Source: DASTEQ01 sp040905185
Lineage (GTDB): Bacteria; Chloroflexota; Limnocylindria; QHBO01
Assembly: GCA_040905185.1 (NCBI GenBank)
Contig: JBBDRZ010000007.1
Location: forward strand, 620,001-684,000
Length of the DNA stretch: 64,000 nt
Direction: 5' to 3'
In this document: positions 49,407-58,272 of the stretch, piece by piece
Layout: the number at the start of each line of letters is the position of its first letter
Position numbering within the stretch: the stretch's first letter is position 1
The notes under the pieces: generated by a model
Told to the model about the DNA's origin: nothing
Seen by the model: the letters and a program-made list of their open reading frames with translations, nothing else
Databases searched by the model: none
Program-made: the position numbers and the translations under genes

Positions 49407-50303
49407 ATGACGCCGTCAGCGGCGCCCATCCAGCCGACGGTGGGTCGTCGGTTTGCGGTGTGGCTCCACGTCCGACCCCGAGTCCAACTCCGGCTCCTGC
49501 TGTCCGGGCCGTGGGTCTGGATGGTCCTGATCTATCTCGGCTCCCTGGTCATCCTGCTCCTCAACGCGTTCTGGGAAAAAGACGCCTTCAGCGGCCAGGT
49601 CATCCCATTCACATGGACGCTGGACGCGTTCGAGACAATTTTCACGGTCGACGTCTACCGCACCATTGCGACACGGACCATCTCGGTTGCATTGCTGGTA
49701 ACCCTCACCGACATCGCCCTGGGGTTCCCGATCGCGTACTACATGGCCCGCGTGGCGTCGCCCCGCCGACGACGCCTGCTGGTGGTGGCCGTGCTCATGC
49801 CATTGTGGGCGAGCTACCTGGTGAAGATCTACGCCTGGCGGGCGATCCTGCAGGGCAACGGTCTGCTGGACTCGTTGCTGGGCCCAATCGGACTCGAGGG
49901 GCCTGGGCTCACGGAGGTCGCCGGGAGCTGGCTGGTGCTCAGCTACCTGTGGCTGCCGTACATGATCCTCCCGATCTATGTCGGGTTGGAACGCATTCCA
50001 AACACGCTGCTCGAGGCGTCGAGCGACCTCGGGGCACGCTCGTGGCGGACGTTTCGCCGGGTCGTGCTGCCCCTGGCCCTGCCCGCCGTCGTCGCCGGGT
50101 CGATCTTCAGCTTCTCCCTTTCGCTCGGGGACTACATCACTCCGGCCCTGATCTCGAACACGAAGTTCATCGGGAACGTCATCTACGACAACTCGACCCT
50201 GGGCAGCCTGCCGATTGCGGCCGCCTACTCCTTGCTGCCAATCGTGATCATGGTCGTGTACCTGCTGATCGCACGCCGCTTCGGCGCGTTCGCCTCGCTG
50301 TGA
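49407..50303 (+). CDS. potB: Polyamine-type ABC transporter permease, second copy (PotB-like)
   Basis: 298 residues, six helices, with a longer N-terminus (about 35 residues) before helix 1 (VWMVLIYLGSLVILLLNAFW). The EAA loop is TLLEASSDLGARSWRTFRRV, then LPLALPAVVAGSIFSF. Lies 89 bp after potD, beyond the hairpin, and 12 bp before potC. Confidence 0.9.
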   Translation: MTPSAAPIQPTVGRRFAVWLHVRPRVQLRLLLSGPWVWMVLIYLGSLVILLLNAFWEKDAFSGQVIPFTWTLDAFETIFTVDVYRTIATRTISVALLVTLTDIALGFPIAYYMARVASPRRRRLLVVAVLMPLWASYLVKIYAWRAILQGNGLLDSLLGPIGLEGPGLTEVAGSWLVLSYLWLPYMILPIYVGLERIPNTLLEASSDLGARSWRTFRRVVLPLALPAVVAGSIFSFSLSLGDYITPALISNTKFIGNVIYDNSTLGSLPIAAAYSLLPIVIMVVYLLIARRFGAFASL

Positions 50304-50315
50304 GGGAGTGGACCT

Positions 50316-51116
50316 GTGACTGAGTCGCCGCTGGTTCGGGTCGCCCTGCGGATGTTCTCGGGGGGCGTGCTGGCGTTCCTGTATTTGCCGCTGGTCGTCC
50401 TGGCCATCTACGCCTTCAACCCGAGTCGAACGCTGGCCTGGCCACCGACTGGCTTCACCCTGAACTGGTTCGCCCAGGCGGCCGCCAACCCGCGGATCAT
50501 CGAGGCCTTCTGGAACTCGATCCTGGCCGGCGTGGGCGCGACGGCGGTCGCCCTGATTCTGGGGACGCTGGCTGCCCTGGCCGTCCAACGGTTCGAGTTC
50601 TTCGGCAAGGAGACCATCTCGTTCATCGTCATCCTCCCCATTGCGCTGCCCGGCGTCGTCACAGGCGTCGCGCTGAGCACGACCTTCCAGACGGTGGGCA
50701 TCGACTTCGGGCTGGCCACGATCATCATCGGCCACGCCACCTTCTGTGTCGTGATTGCCTACAACAACGTCATCGCCCGGCTCCGACGCCTGCCGCGCTC
50801 GCCGGAGGAGGCATCCGCCGACCTGGGGGCGGACTCGTTCAGCACGTTCCGCCGGATCACGCTGCCCGGCATTCGCACGGCCCTTCTTTCGGGCGCCCTC
50901 CTGGCGTTTGCGCTCTCCTTTGATGAAGTCATCGTCACCAACTTCACGGCAGGCCCCGGAACGGAAACCATCCCGCTGTGGATCCTGGGCGCCATCCAGA
51001 GACCGAACGAGCTGCCCGTGGTCAACGTAGTGGCGCTGGTCCTGATCCTGCTGTCGGTGCTGCCCGTTTACCTCGCCCAGCGCATCAGCGAGGAAGCCGG
51101 CGGGGTAACCCGATAG
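50316..51116 (+). CDS. potC: Polyamine-type ABC transporter permease, second copy (PotC-like)
   Basis: 266 residues, six helices, EAA loop SPEEASADLGADSFSTFRRI, PotC-like opening FSGGVLAFLYLPLVVLAIYAFN. GTG 50316 starts the frame 12 bp after the potB gene. Last gene of the operon; unlike the first pot operon no catabolic enzyme follows, and the next gene is convergent. Confidence 0.9.
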   Translation: MTESPLVRVALRMFSGGVLAFLYLPLVVLAIYAFNPSRTLAWPPTGFTLNWFAQAAANPRIIEAFWNSILAGVGATAVALILGTLAALAVQRFEFFGKETISFIVILPIALPGVVTGVALSTTFQTVGIDFGLATIIIGHATFCVVIAYNNVIARLRRLPRSPEEASADLGADSFSTFRRITLPGIRTALLSGALLAFALSFDEVIVTNFTAGPGTETIPLWILGAIQRPNELPVVNVVALVLILLSVLPVYLAQRISEEAGGVTR

Positions 51117-51138
51117 ACCGAACGCCGCCTGCCTGACC

Positions 51139-51561
51139 CTAGCCGGCCTGGGTTCGGCCCGGCGTGGGCCATGGGGCGGAGCGACCGATGGGCCTGCCGT
51201 CCGGATCGCGTTCCAGCTCGTGCGATCCGAGAGTGGCCGGCCGGAACCGAAGCCGCTCCACCGGCTCTCCGGCGACGAGGTGGCGTTCCACGATCTCCGC
51301 CGAATCAGCCGGGCTGACGGCCGCGTACCAGATCCCCTCGGGGTAGACCACGACCATCGGGCCGTTCCCGCATTGGGAGAAGCAACCGGAGTGGTTGACG
51401 CGGACTCGGTCGGCGATGCCGGCCTCGGCCACGCGCGCTTTCAGTGCAGCGTGGATGCCCAGGCCATCACCGTCGACGGCCGGGCACCACTCCCCCGAGG
51501 TGCAGACGAAGACGTGGCGCTCGTATATGGGCGGATCGGAATCGTGGTCCGCAGCGGCCAT
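51139..51561 (-). CDS. Thioredoxin-fold [2Fe-2S] ferredoxin-like protein
   Basis: 140 residues. The four cluster ligands are Cys20 and Cys26 (HVFVCTSGEWCP) and Cys60 and Cys64 (HSGCFSQCGNGP), as in shethna-type or NuoE-like ferredoxins; PMVVVYPEGIWYAAVSPADS completes the fold. Cytosolic electron carrier or sensor. ATG 51561 is used because GGAGG lies 4 nt upstream and homology starts there. Confidence 0.85.
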   Translation of the reverse strand: MAAADHDSDPPIYERHVFVCTSGEWCPAVDGDGLGIHAALKARVAEAGIADRVRVNHSGCFSQCGNGPMVVVYPEGIWYAAVSPADSAEIVERHLVAGEPVERLRFRPATLGSHELERDPDGRPIGRSAPWPTPGRTQAG

Positions 51562-51716
51562 TTCGCCTCCGAATGTACTCCCGCCTCGGACCGAACGTAC
51601 CGGGGCTCCGCAGAGCACCGGAACCCTACTATCCGAACACGAGCCGCGCCGACCAGTACCCTCCGAGCCGGCGCGGCTCATACCTCACCAGAGTGGTTTG
51701 GAGAGCAACACCACAC

Positions 51717-51902
51717 ATGATTCAAGACGAAGGCGGCAAACTGCTGACGGCCACCGAGGTGGCCGAGATGCTGCATCTCCACGTCAACACCGTGAAGCGC
51801 CTTGGCGACCGCGGCGAGCTGCCGTTCTTCCGCGTCGTCAAGCGCGGTGACCGCCGCTTCCGGTACAACGACGTGGTGGAGTTCCTGCACCGGGCCAAGT
51901 AA
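51717..51902 (+). CDS. BldC/excisionase-like HTH protein
   Basis: 61 residues, a single MerR-type winged helix: LLTATEVAEMLHLHVNTVKRL, then a wing GDRRFRYNDVVEFL. Such proteins are either phage excisionases or BldC-type developmental regulators; with no phage genes nearby, a chromosomal regulator is more likely. Start ATG 51717 has no strong ribosome site. A terminator follows at 51979. Confidence 0.82.
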   Translation: MIQDEGGKLLTATEVAEMLHLHVNTVKRLGDRGELPFFRVVKRGDRRFRYNDVVEFLHRAK

Positions 51903-51978
51903 CCCCGGCCCTCACACGGGGCTCCCATAAGACCACCGCCCGGGGCGACGGGCGGGCAGGCCCCTCCAGGGGGGCGCA

Positions 51979-52010
51979 AACGACCGTCGGACCCACGTCC
52001 GGCGGTCGTT
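51979..52010 (+). terminator. Long hairpin terminator
   Basis: AACGACCGTCGGAC (51979-51992), loop CCAC, GTCCGGCGGTCGTT (51997-52010): 14 bp with one T-G wobble. No long T-run. Closes the HTH gene's transcript before the rhomboid gene. Confidence 0.65.
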
Positions 52011-52036
52011 CGCATGGCGCGGCATACTACGCCGGC

Positions 52037-53179
52037 ATGTCCGCCGACCCGATGGCCGTCCTCGCCGAGGCGCGCCGCCTCCTCGACTCGGGCCATCCTG
52101 AACCAGCCCTGGCGGCGGTCGAGGACATGACCCGGTCCGGCGATCCTGAGCTGGCCGGCGCGGCGTGGATGTTGATCGGCACCGGGCGGTACCGCATGGA
52201 TGACGAAGCCGGCGCCATGCGGGCCTGGAGGGCCGCCGCGGACACCGAGAGTGCCGCCTCGTGGCTCGGCTGGCGGTCGATGGCCGAGCAGCTGGTGCGC
52301 GACGGCGATCTGAATGGCGCCATCGAAGCCTACCGGGAGGCCGATCGCCGGGCCCCGCCCATGGAACGCCCGGCCATCGCCAGCCGGATGGCCTGGCTGT
52401 CCAAGGAGACGGGCCACGACTTCACCGCCCGCCGCGAGTTCAATCGATCGCGAGCGGCGTATGCCACCTACGCCCCGTTCGTGACCTGGGTCCTCATCGG
52501 CGCCACCGTGGGCGTGTTCGTGCTTGACACGGTTCTGGGCGGCGGGGCTCTGGGGGCGAGTGGGCCCTTGCTGGAGGCAGGCTTCGTGAGTGGCGACGCG
52601 GTGGCGGCCGGCGAGTGGTGGCGGATCCTGACCAGCGCCTTCCTGCACGTCAACCTGCTCCACATCCTGTTCAACATGTGGGCTCTGTATCTGTTCGGGC
52701 CGCTGCTCGAGCAGCTGTACGGTCGCATCGAGTACCTGGCCATCTATCTCCTGTGCGCCGCCGGGGGCTCCGTGTTGACCGTCCTGGCCGCTCCCGACCA
52801 GCCGGCGGTTGGGGCCAGCGGCGCCATCTTCGGGCTGCTGGGCCTGGCGTTCGCGGTCTCCCGGCGCCGCCACCTGGCGCTGCCGCGCCAGACGCGCATG
52901 GTCCTGGGTCAGATCGGCTCACTGCTGTTCATCAACCTGGCCTTCACGTTCTTCGTGCCGGGGATCAGCGTCACCGGCCACCTGGGCGGCCTGGCCGTCG
53001 GCCTCGTCCTCGGCTGGCTGCTGCCGCCGTCGCCAGCGTTCACCCTGGCCGGCCAATGGCAGATCGCCGGCGGGACTGTCATCGCGGGCATGCCGATGCT
53101 GATGCGGGTGGCCGTGTACCTGGGTGTCGCCGGGCTGCTGGTGGCCGGCACCGCGGTGGCGATGCTCAACATCGGCTGA
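52037..53179 (+). CDS. Rhomboid-family intramembrane serine protease with TPR-like N-terminus
   Basis: 380 residues. Residues 1-140 are tetratricopeptide-like helices (EARRLLDSGHPEPALAAVED; DGDLNGAIEAYREADRRAPP). The membrane part has six or seven helices with WWRILTSAFLHVNLLHILFN, catalytic Ser261 in VGASGAIFGLLG and His315 in SVTGHLGGLAVG. It cleaves transmembrane segments of unknown substrates; the TPR part may recruit them. A CATACT box is 8 nt before the ATG. Confidence 0.9.
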   Translation: MSADPMAVLAEARRLLDSGHPEPALAAVEDMTRSGDPELAGAAWMLIGTGRYRMDDEAGAMRAWRAAADTESAASWLGWRSMAEQLVRDGDLNGAIEAYREADRRAPPMERPAIASRMAWLSKETGHDFTARREFNRSRAAYATYAPFVTWVLIGATVGVFVLDTVLGGGALGASGPLLEAGFVSGDAVAAGEWWRILTSAFLHVNLLHILFNMWALYLFGPLLEQLYGRIEYLAIYLLCAAGGSVLTVLAAPDQPAVGASGAIFGLLGLAFAVSRRRHLALPRQTRMVLGQIGSLLFINLAFTFFVPGISVTGHLGGLAVGLVLGWLLPPSPAFTLAGQWQIAGGTVIAGMPMLMRVAVYLGVAGLLVAGTAVAMLNIG

Positions 53180-53182
53180 CCG

Positions 53183-53953
53183 ATGTGCCATCCGGCCGAT
53201 GCACGCCCCCCGCTGCCCCCCATCCGCGGCGGTGCAGTCGACGCCCGTGACCTGGTCCTGACCTCGGCCGACGGCACCCAGTTCGCGGCCCATCTCGCGC
53301 GCGCTGCCTCCCCGGGCGGGCCCGGCATCGTCGTTCTACCCGACGTCCGCGGCCTGCATCCGTTCTACGAGGACCTGGCCAATCGGCTGGCCGAGGCCGG
53401 AGTGCATGCCGTGGCCGTTGACCTGTACGCCCGAACGGCGGGAGCTGGCCGCCGCGGAGCGGACTTCGAGTCCAAGCCGCATGTCGCGCAGACCGAGCCC
53501 CAGACCATCGCCCTCGACGTGCGGGCTGCCGCCGACGCACTGCGCGCCTCCGATGGCGGCTCGGCGGAACGGGTCTACACGATGGGCTTCTGTTTCGGCG
53601 GCCGCATATCGTTCATCCAGGCCGCGGAGGGTCATGGCCTGGCGGGTGTCATCGGCTTCTATGGGCCGCACGCGAAGCCCTTCTGGCCCGGGCAGCCCAC
53701 CCCGGTAGAGCTGGCGCCGAGGTTCGAATGTCCGGTGCTGGGACTATTCGGCGGTGCCGATCCCGGAATCCCGGCCGAGGACGTGGCGGCCTTCGATGCC
53801 GCACTCCAGGCCGCGGGCGTCGAGCATCGGCTCATCACCTACCCCGAAGCGCCGCACTCGTTCTTCGACCGCGGCGCTGAAGCGCATGCCGACGCCGCCG
53901 CCGACGCGTGGCGCCAGGTGCTGCGTTTCGTGGGGATTCAGGTTCCCGACTGA
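53183..53953 (+). CDS. Dienelactone hydrolase family protein
   Basis: 256 residues. Catalytic Cys137 in MGFCFGGRISF, Asp in FGGADPGIPAED and His in EAPHSFFDRG form the DLH triad. VLPDVRGLHPFYEDLANRLAEAG is the typical oxyanion region. Hydrolyses a lactone or ester; dienelactone itself is not implied since no aromatic pathway genes are near. Starts 3 bp after the rhomboid stop, so co-transcribed. Confidence 0.9.
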   Translation: MCHPADARPPLPPIRGGAVDARDLVLTSADGTQFAAHLARAASPGGPGIVVLPDVRGLHPFYEDLANRLAEAGVHAVAVDLYARTAGAGRRGADFESKPHVAQTEPQTIALDVRAAADALRASDGGSAERVYTMGFCFGGRISFIQAAEGHGLAGVIGFYGPHAKPFWPGQPTPVELAPRFECPVLGLFGGADPGIPAEDVAAFDAALQAAGVEHRLITYPEAPHSFFDRGAEAHADAAADAWRQVLRFVGIQVPD

Positions 53954-53959
53954 TCCGGC

Positions 53960-54850
53960 CTAGGCCTTGGCGGTCGTCTGCTCCACGGGTCGGCTCGCGG
54001 CCTCGGCCGGCCGGACCGGCCGCAGGTAGAGCGGCAGGACGAACACGATGTACCCCAGCCAGGTCAGGAACGTGATCCACTCCGGCTGGGACGTGTAGCC
54101 GAACATGGCCCGCAGCAGGGAGCCGACCAGCGCCAGGAAGCCCTCGCCGGCATGGGGGAGGATGCCGCTCAGGTCGAAGGCGATCTCGGTGCCGAAGGTA
54201 ATGACGCCGACCTCCACCAGCTCGTGGATGGCGTGGCTCAGGAGCCCGGCGGCGATGAGGATCAACGCCGCACCGGTCCAGCGGAAGAAGGTCCGAAGGT
54301 TGATGACCTGTGCGCCGCGGTAGAAGCCGTAGCCGATGCCGAGCGCCGCCAGGAGGCCGATGAAGGCGCCCCCCAGCACGGCCAGCGAACCGGTCTGGGC
54401 CGATGACGCGGCGGCCACCTGGCCGAGGAGGAAGAGCGCGGTCTCGATGCCCTCCCGAATGACGGCGGTGAAGGCGAGGATGGAAAGGCCCCAGATCGAC
54501 GCCTCGGTCAGCGAGCGGTCGACCTTGGCCTCCAGCTCGTGGCGCATGTTGGCGGCCACGCGACGCATCCAGAAGAGCATCCAGGTCACGACCGACGCGG
54601 CGAGGAGCATCGCCGCGGCCTCGAAGACCTGCTCACTGGGCTCGGGCAGGCCGCCGATGGTGGCCCACAGGGTGACACCGATGACCACGCTCAGGGCGAC
54701 TGCGGCGGCGACGCCCAGCCACACCCGCCGGAAGTGGCGCCGATTCCCGGTCCGATCGAGGTAGGCGAGGATGATGGCGACGATGAGGGCGGCCTCGACG
54801 CCCTCGCGCAGGCCGGTCAGCAGTCCGGAGGTCAGGGCACCCAGTTCCAA
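53960..54850 (-). CDS. FTR1-family iron permease
   Basis: 296 residues with seven helices. Both iron-binding motifs are there: REGVE (15-19) and REGIE (132-136). A Fe(III)/Fe(II) high-affinity permease of the FTR1/EfeU type; the EfeO and EfeB partners are absent. TTG 54850 is chosen because GAGGAG lies 6 nt upstream and the first REG motif follows directly. The divergent acyl-CoA dehydrogenase starts 165 bp away. Confidence 0.88.
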   Translation of the reverse strand: MELGALTSGLLTGLREGVEAALIVAIILAYLDRTGNRRHFRRVWLGVAAAVALSVVIGVTLWATIGGLPEPSEQVFEAAAMLLAASVVTWMLFWMRRVAANMRHELEAKVDRSLTEASIWGLSILAFTAVIREGIETALFLLGQVAAASSAQTGSLAVLGGAFIGLLAALGIGYGFYRGAQVINLRTFFRWTGAALILIAAGLLSHAIHELVEVGVITFGTEIAFDLSGILPHAGEGFLALVGSLLRAMFGYTSQPEWITFLTWLGYIVFVLPLYLRPVRPAEAASRPVEQTTAKA

Positions 54851-54914
54851 TGCGGACTCCTCGTGTAGGGGCTGGCGAGCCGGCTGAGGCGGCCGGTTGC
54901 GCGGCGCCCCGGAC

Positions 54915-54920
54915 ATGCTA
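54915..54920 (-). promoter_or_regulatory. -10 box TAGCAT of the FTR1 gene
   Basis: Placed about 64 nt before the TTG start, it implies a normal leader with a Shine-Dalgarno, unlike the leaderless genes. Confidence 0.35.
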
Positions 54921-54999
54921 TCCGGGGGCCACGGGCGCCGTCAATACCCGACTGCTGATATCGGAATTGCAAGCCACCCAGCGCCGGGTTTCAGGCGGC

Positions 55000-55005
55000 T
55001 AGAAT
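55000..55005 (+). promoter_or_regulatory. -10 box TAGAAT, probable leaderless promoter
   Basis: TAGAAT lies 9 nt before ATG 55015. Confidence 0.5.
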
Positions 55006-55014
55006 CCGGCACCA

Positions 55015-56211
55015 ATGGTCGACTTCTCCCTGACCGATGAGCAGCGCGAGGTGCAGCGCACGGCTCGCGCCTTCGGCGAGCGCGAGATCGTGCCCCGCAT
55101 CCGGGAGCTCGACTCGACCTCGACCTACGACCGTGGCCTGTACGAGAAGATGGGTGCGGTCGGGTTCCTGGGGCTGCCCATCCCCGAACGCTACGGCGGG
55201 TCGGGGATGGACTACATCGCGTTCGCCGCCCTGTGCGAGGAGATGGAGCGGGCCGACACCGCGTTCAGAGTCATTCTCAGCGTCCACAGCGGGCTGAACT
55301 CGCTGACGCTCCTGCAGTGGGGAGACGAGGATCAGAAGCAGCGCTACCTCGTCCCCCAGGCGCGCGGGGAGAAGCTGGCGACCTTTGGCCTGACCGAGCC
55401 GGGGGTGGGCAGCGACGCCGCCAACCTGGCCACCACCGCCCGACGCGACGGGGATCGGTACATCCTGAACGGATCGAAGGTCTGGATCAGCCTGGCCGAT
55501 ACCGCCGACTTCTTCCTGGTCTTCGCCACTGTCGACCGCTCGCTCGGCTACAAGGGCATCACCGCATTCATCGTGGAGCGCGACTTCCCGGGGTTCAGCT
55601 CCGATTCGCTCCACGGCAAGCTGGGCGTGCGAGCCGGCAACACCGGGATTGTGTACTTCAGCGACTGCGAGGTCCCCGCGGCCAACCGGGTAGGCGAGGA
55701 GGGGGAGGGGTTCACCATCGCGATGAGCGCCATTGACCAGGGTCGGTACACGGTCGCCGCTGGCAGCGTCGGGCTGGCCGTGGCCTGCCTGGAGGCATCG
55801 GTCAAGTACGCCCATGAGCGCAAGACGTTCGGGGAGGAGATTGGTCGCCACCAACTCATCAAGCAGATGCTGGCGCGCATGCAGCAGGGGATCGAGGCCG
55901 GGCGGCTGCTGGTCTGGAAGGCCGGCTGGCTGAAGAACCAGGGCCTGCGCAGCACCCGCGAGACCAGCCTGGCCAAGTGGTTCTGCACCGACCATGCGGT
56001 GCAGTCCGCGATGGACGCCATCCAGGTTCACGGTGCGTACGGCTACTCCGACGAGTACCCCGTCGAGCGCTACCTGCGCAACTCGAAGGGCTCGGTCATC
56101 TACGAAGGGACCAGCCAGATCCACACCCTGATGCAGGCCGACTACCTGCTCGGCTACCGCAAGGACAAGCCCCTGCGCATGCCCCAACCCGGCTGGGAGG
56201 GCGAGTCCTAG
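55015..56211 (+). CDS. Acyl-CoA dehydrogenase, second copy
   Basis: 398 residues. Entry MVDFSLTDEQREVQRTARAF, FAD loop FGLTEPGVGSDAANLATTAR, catalytic Glu in VIYEGTSQIHTLMQADYLLG and IQVHGAYGYSDEYPVERYLR. Related to the copy at 10.2 kb but with a distinct core, closer in look to short-chain or glutaryl-type enzymes. Monocistronic. The segment 56212-56352 downstream shows nothing I can support. Confidence 0.92.
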   Translation: MVDFSLTDEQREVQRTARAFGEREIVPRIRELDSTSTYDRGLYEKMGAVGFLGLPIPERYGGSGMDYIAFAALCEEMERADTAFRVILSVHSGLNSLTLLQWGDEDQKQRYLVPQARGEKLATFGLTEPGVGSDAANLATTARRDGDRYILNGSKVWISLADTADFFLVFATVDRSLGYKGITAFIVERDFPGFSSDSLHGKLGVRAGNTGIVYFSDCEVPAANRVGEEGEGFTIAMSAIDQGRYTVAAGSVGLAVACLEASVKYAHERKTFGEEIGRHQLIKQMLARMQQGIEAGRLLVWKAGWLKNQGLRSTRETSLAKWFCTDHAVQSAMDAIQVHGAYGYSDEYPVERYLRNSKGSVIYEGTSQIHTLMQADYLLGYRKDKPLRMPQPGWEGES

Positions 56212-56352
56212 CCCGCTTTGGCCCGCCGGATTCCGCCGCCCGATGCGGGATCTCGCCAAATGTCCAGCGATCTGGACCCTAGGCGAGGATCGAGGGCATC
56301 TGGCCCGCTTGGCCGGCTTCGCCGCCCCGCCGCGGAGCTGCCGCGAGCTCAG

Positions 56353-57072
56353 TCATGGCCTCGCGCGTCGCACTCGCTGCCGTCCCGCACGCCTAAGGTC
56401 GCCCAGATTGGCTTTTGGCAACTTCGCAAGCAGAAGCAGCCCGCTCACCCCCACCACGGGGGATCGGATCCACCTCGTCGCCGACCAGCCGCGAAGCGCG
56501 AACCTGGCGAAGAGGATCGGATGCTCGGAGAGTCGGCGTCGGTTCGTCGTGCCCTCGGCCACCACCAGGGCCGGGACGACCGCCCGCGCGGCCCAGCCCC
56601 ATTCGCGAGCCGCGGACGGCGCGAGGCGTGCCTTCACATCGAGACTACCGAGGAGCTGCTGGACGTCGACGATCAGTGTCTTCACTTCGATCACCAGCAG
56701 GATGCGTACATCCGGGTGATACGCCAACAAGTCGACCCGGCCACGCTCTCCGTACCGGCTGAAACTCACTTCGGGCCGGACCTCCCAACCCGCTTCGGCG
56801 AGTTGCCGGGCGGTAGCCTCGGTAAGGGTCGCGTGATCGGCATCTCGAGCCCGACCAAGCTGGGGAGCGGGTCCGGTGTCCCAGCCGAGGAATAGTCCTG
56901 CCGCCGACGCTACTCGCTTGACGGTGCGAATCGTCAGTCGCTCGGCCTGGCCGCGCTCGACGAGCCAGACCGATGTCCGGCTGACGCCGGCGCGGCGCGC
57001 GATGTCCGCCTGGCGCCAGCCCCGGGCGTGGCGGAGGCTTCGAATCGCCGTGCCCAACCGCTGATCGTCCAT
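56353..57072 (-). CDS. HTH protein with PD-(D/E)XK-like nuclease domain
   Basis: 239 residues. An XRE HTH (IRSLRHARGWRQADIARRAG; VSRTSVWLVERGQ) is followed by a nuclease-like domain with Asp in GRVDLLAYH, Glu-Val-Lys in LLVIEVKTLI, and a Gln-rich helix after it, i.e. a complete D-ExK set. Same design as 3544-4197, where the Lys is lost. Could be a solitary restriction-type nuclease or a DNA-binding regulator; no methylase is adjacent. Confidence 0.75.
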   Translation of the reverse strand: MDDQRLGTAIRSLRHARGWRQADIARRAGVSRTSVWLVERGQAERLTIRTVKRVASAAGLFLGWDTGPAPQLGRARDADHATLTEATARQLAEAGWEVRPEVSFSRYGERGRVDLLAYHPDVRILLVIEVKTLIVDVQQLLGSLDVKARLAPSAAREWGWAARAVVPALVVAEGTTNRRRLSEHPILFARFALRGWSATRWIRSPVVGVSGLLLLAKLPKANLGDLRRAGRQRVRRARP

Positions 57073-57173
57073 CCGGGCATGGTCCTCGACGGTCCGTATC
57101 GCGCCGTGACTGCCCGCGTACCGCCGGCCCCAGTGGTTGGCGACCGCATGGTATCGGCCGCATACTCCGCCGC

Positions 57174-57740
57174 GTGAGTCGGACCCTGGAGCTGACGGTG
57201 GGCCTCATGCTGCTCGTGATCGGGCTCATCGTGCTGAGCTCGACGTGGATCGGCGAGTGGTTCGCGTCCCACGGACTCGACACTGACCTGCTGGCCTGGT
57301 GGCCGATGGCGCTGGTCGGCCTCTCCCTGTTCTTCCTCGTTCCCATCCTGTTCTCGCGGCTGTCACGGCGGCTCCGCGCGGGGATGGTCATCCCCGGCGT
57401 CCTGCTGCTGCTGGTGGGCCTGGCGCTCCTGTACACGAGCCTCACCGACCGATGGTCGGAGTGGGCGACGCTCTGGACGGTGGTCCCCTTCAGCCTGGGC
57501 CTGGGCCTGTATGCCGCCGGCTGGCTGGCCGATGCGCCGGCCTTCAAGTGGATCGGCGCCGCGGTGGCGATTGCCGCGGTGGTGGCCTACATGGCCCTGG
57601 CGACCGCCTTCGGCGGCGAGGCGTTCCGGTTGATCGGGGCGCTGGCGATCATCGGCCTGGGCCTGGCCTTGACCGTCGGCGGGCTGGCGCAGCGGCTGGC
57701 GCGGAAGTCGCCGCCCGTCCCCCCGTCCCCTTCCGGCTGA
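57174..57740 (+). CDS. Membrane protein of unknown function
   Basis: 188 residues, six hydrophobic segments (LELTVGLMLLVIGLIVLSST; AGMVIPGVLLLLVGLALLYT; LGLGLYAAGWLA and others). The family is not recognised. GTG 57174 starts it, with CATACT 7 nt upstream. Convergent with the next membrane protein gene. Confidence 0.65.
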   Translation: MSRTLELTVGLMLLVIGLIVLSSTWIGEWFASHGLDTDLLAWWPMALVGLSLFFLVPILFSRLSRRLRAGMVIPGVLLLLVGLALLYTSLTDRWSEWATLWTVVPFSLGLGLYAAGWLADAPAFKWIGAAVAIAAVVAYMALATAFGGEAFRLIGALAIIGLGLALTVGGLAQRLARKSPPVPPSPSG

Positions 57741-57762
57741 ATCGGCCCGGTGGAGGCCCCGC

Positions 57763-58272
57763 TCACAGGCTGAACAGGAGCTCCGTCAGCAGCGCGGCGG
57801 CGAACCCACCCGCCAGCGCCGGAGACAGGTAGCGCCGCAGCCGCCCGGCCGTCGCCAGCAGCGCCGCCAGCGCCGCCGCGGCCAGGGTGCCTCCCGTCCC
57901 GGCTACCGCGGCCGCCGCCGCGCTGTCGAGCGCGGACCCGCCGGCGAGGATCGTGCCGATGGCCACCACGCCCAGGGCACCGAACAGACCGGCTCCCAGG
58001 GTCACCAGCGCCGCGCGCCCGCCGCCCCGCTGGCTGGCTCCGGTGACGGCCGCGCCGGCGGCCAGGGTGGCCGCCAGGGCCGATATACCGGTAGTCGCCC
58101 CGTACGGATCGGTCGGCGGGGCGACGATGAACCACACCGCGGCCACCGCCGGCGCGGCCAGCATCCCGCCGGCCACGACCCAGGTGAGCGGCTGACGCCA
58201 GTCCTCCGGATCCTCGGGCGGGACGACCTCCCCCAACTGGACGCTGGGCGGCACCGGCGGTGACGCCGTCAC
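57763..58272 (-). CDS. Membrane protein of unknown function
   Basis: 169 residues, Ala-rich, with four or five helices after a soluble 30-residue N-terminus (VQLGEVVPPEDPEDWRQPL). GTG 58272 overlaps the TGA of mshC (GTGA), so it is co-translated with that gene. No recognised family; a link with thiol metabolism is possible only from position. Confidence 0.6.
   Translation of the reverse strand: MTASPPVPPSVQLGEVVPPEDPEDWRQPLTWVVAGGMLAAPAVAAVWFIVAPPTDPYGATTGISALAATLAAGAAVTGASQRGGGRAALVTLGAGLFGALGVVAIGTILAGGSALDSAAAAAVAGTGGTLAAAALAALLATAGRLRRYLSPALAGGFAAALLTELLFSL

Noticed and set aside
49416..50735. 439-codon open frame on minus
   Set aside because: Antisense to potB/potC; highly charged low-complexity translation.
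51717..51902. Excisionase as a sign of a second mobile element
   Set aside because: No integrase, att repeats or phage genes nearby; a BldC-like regulator is simpler.
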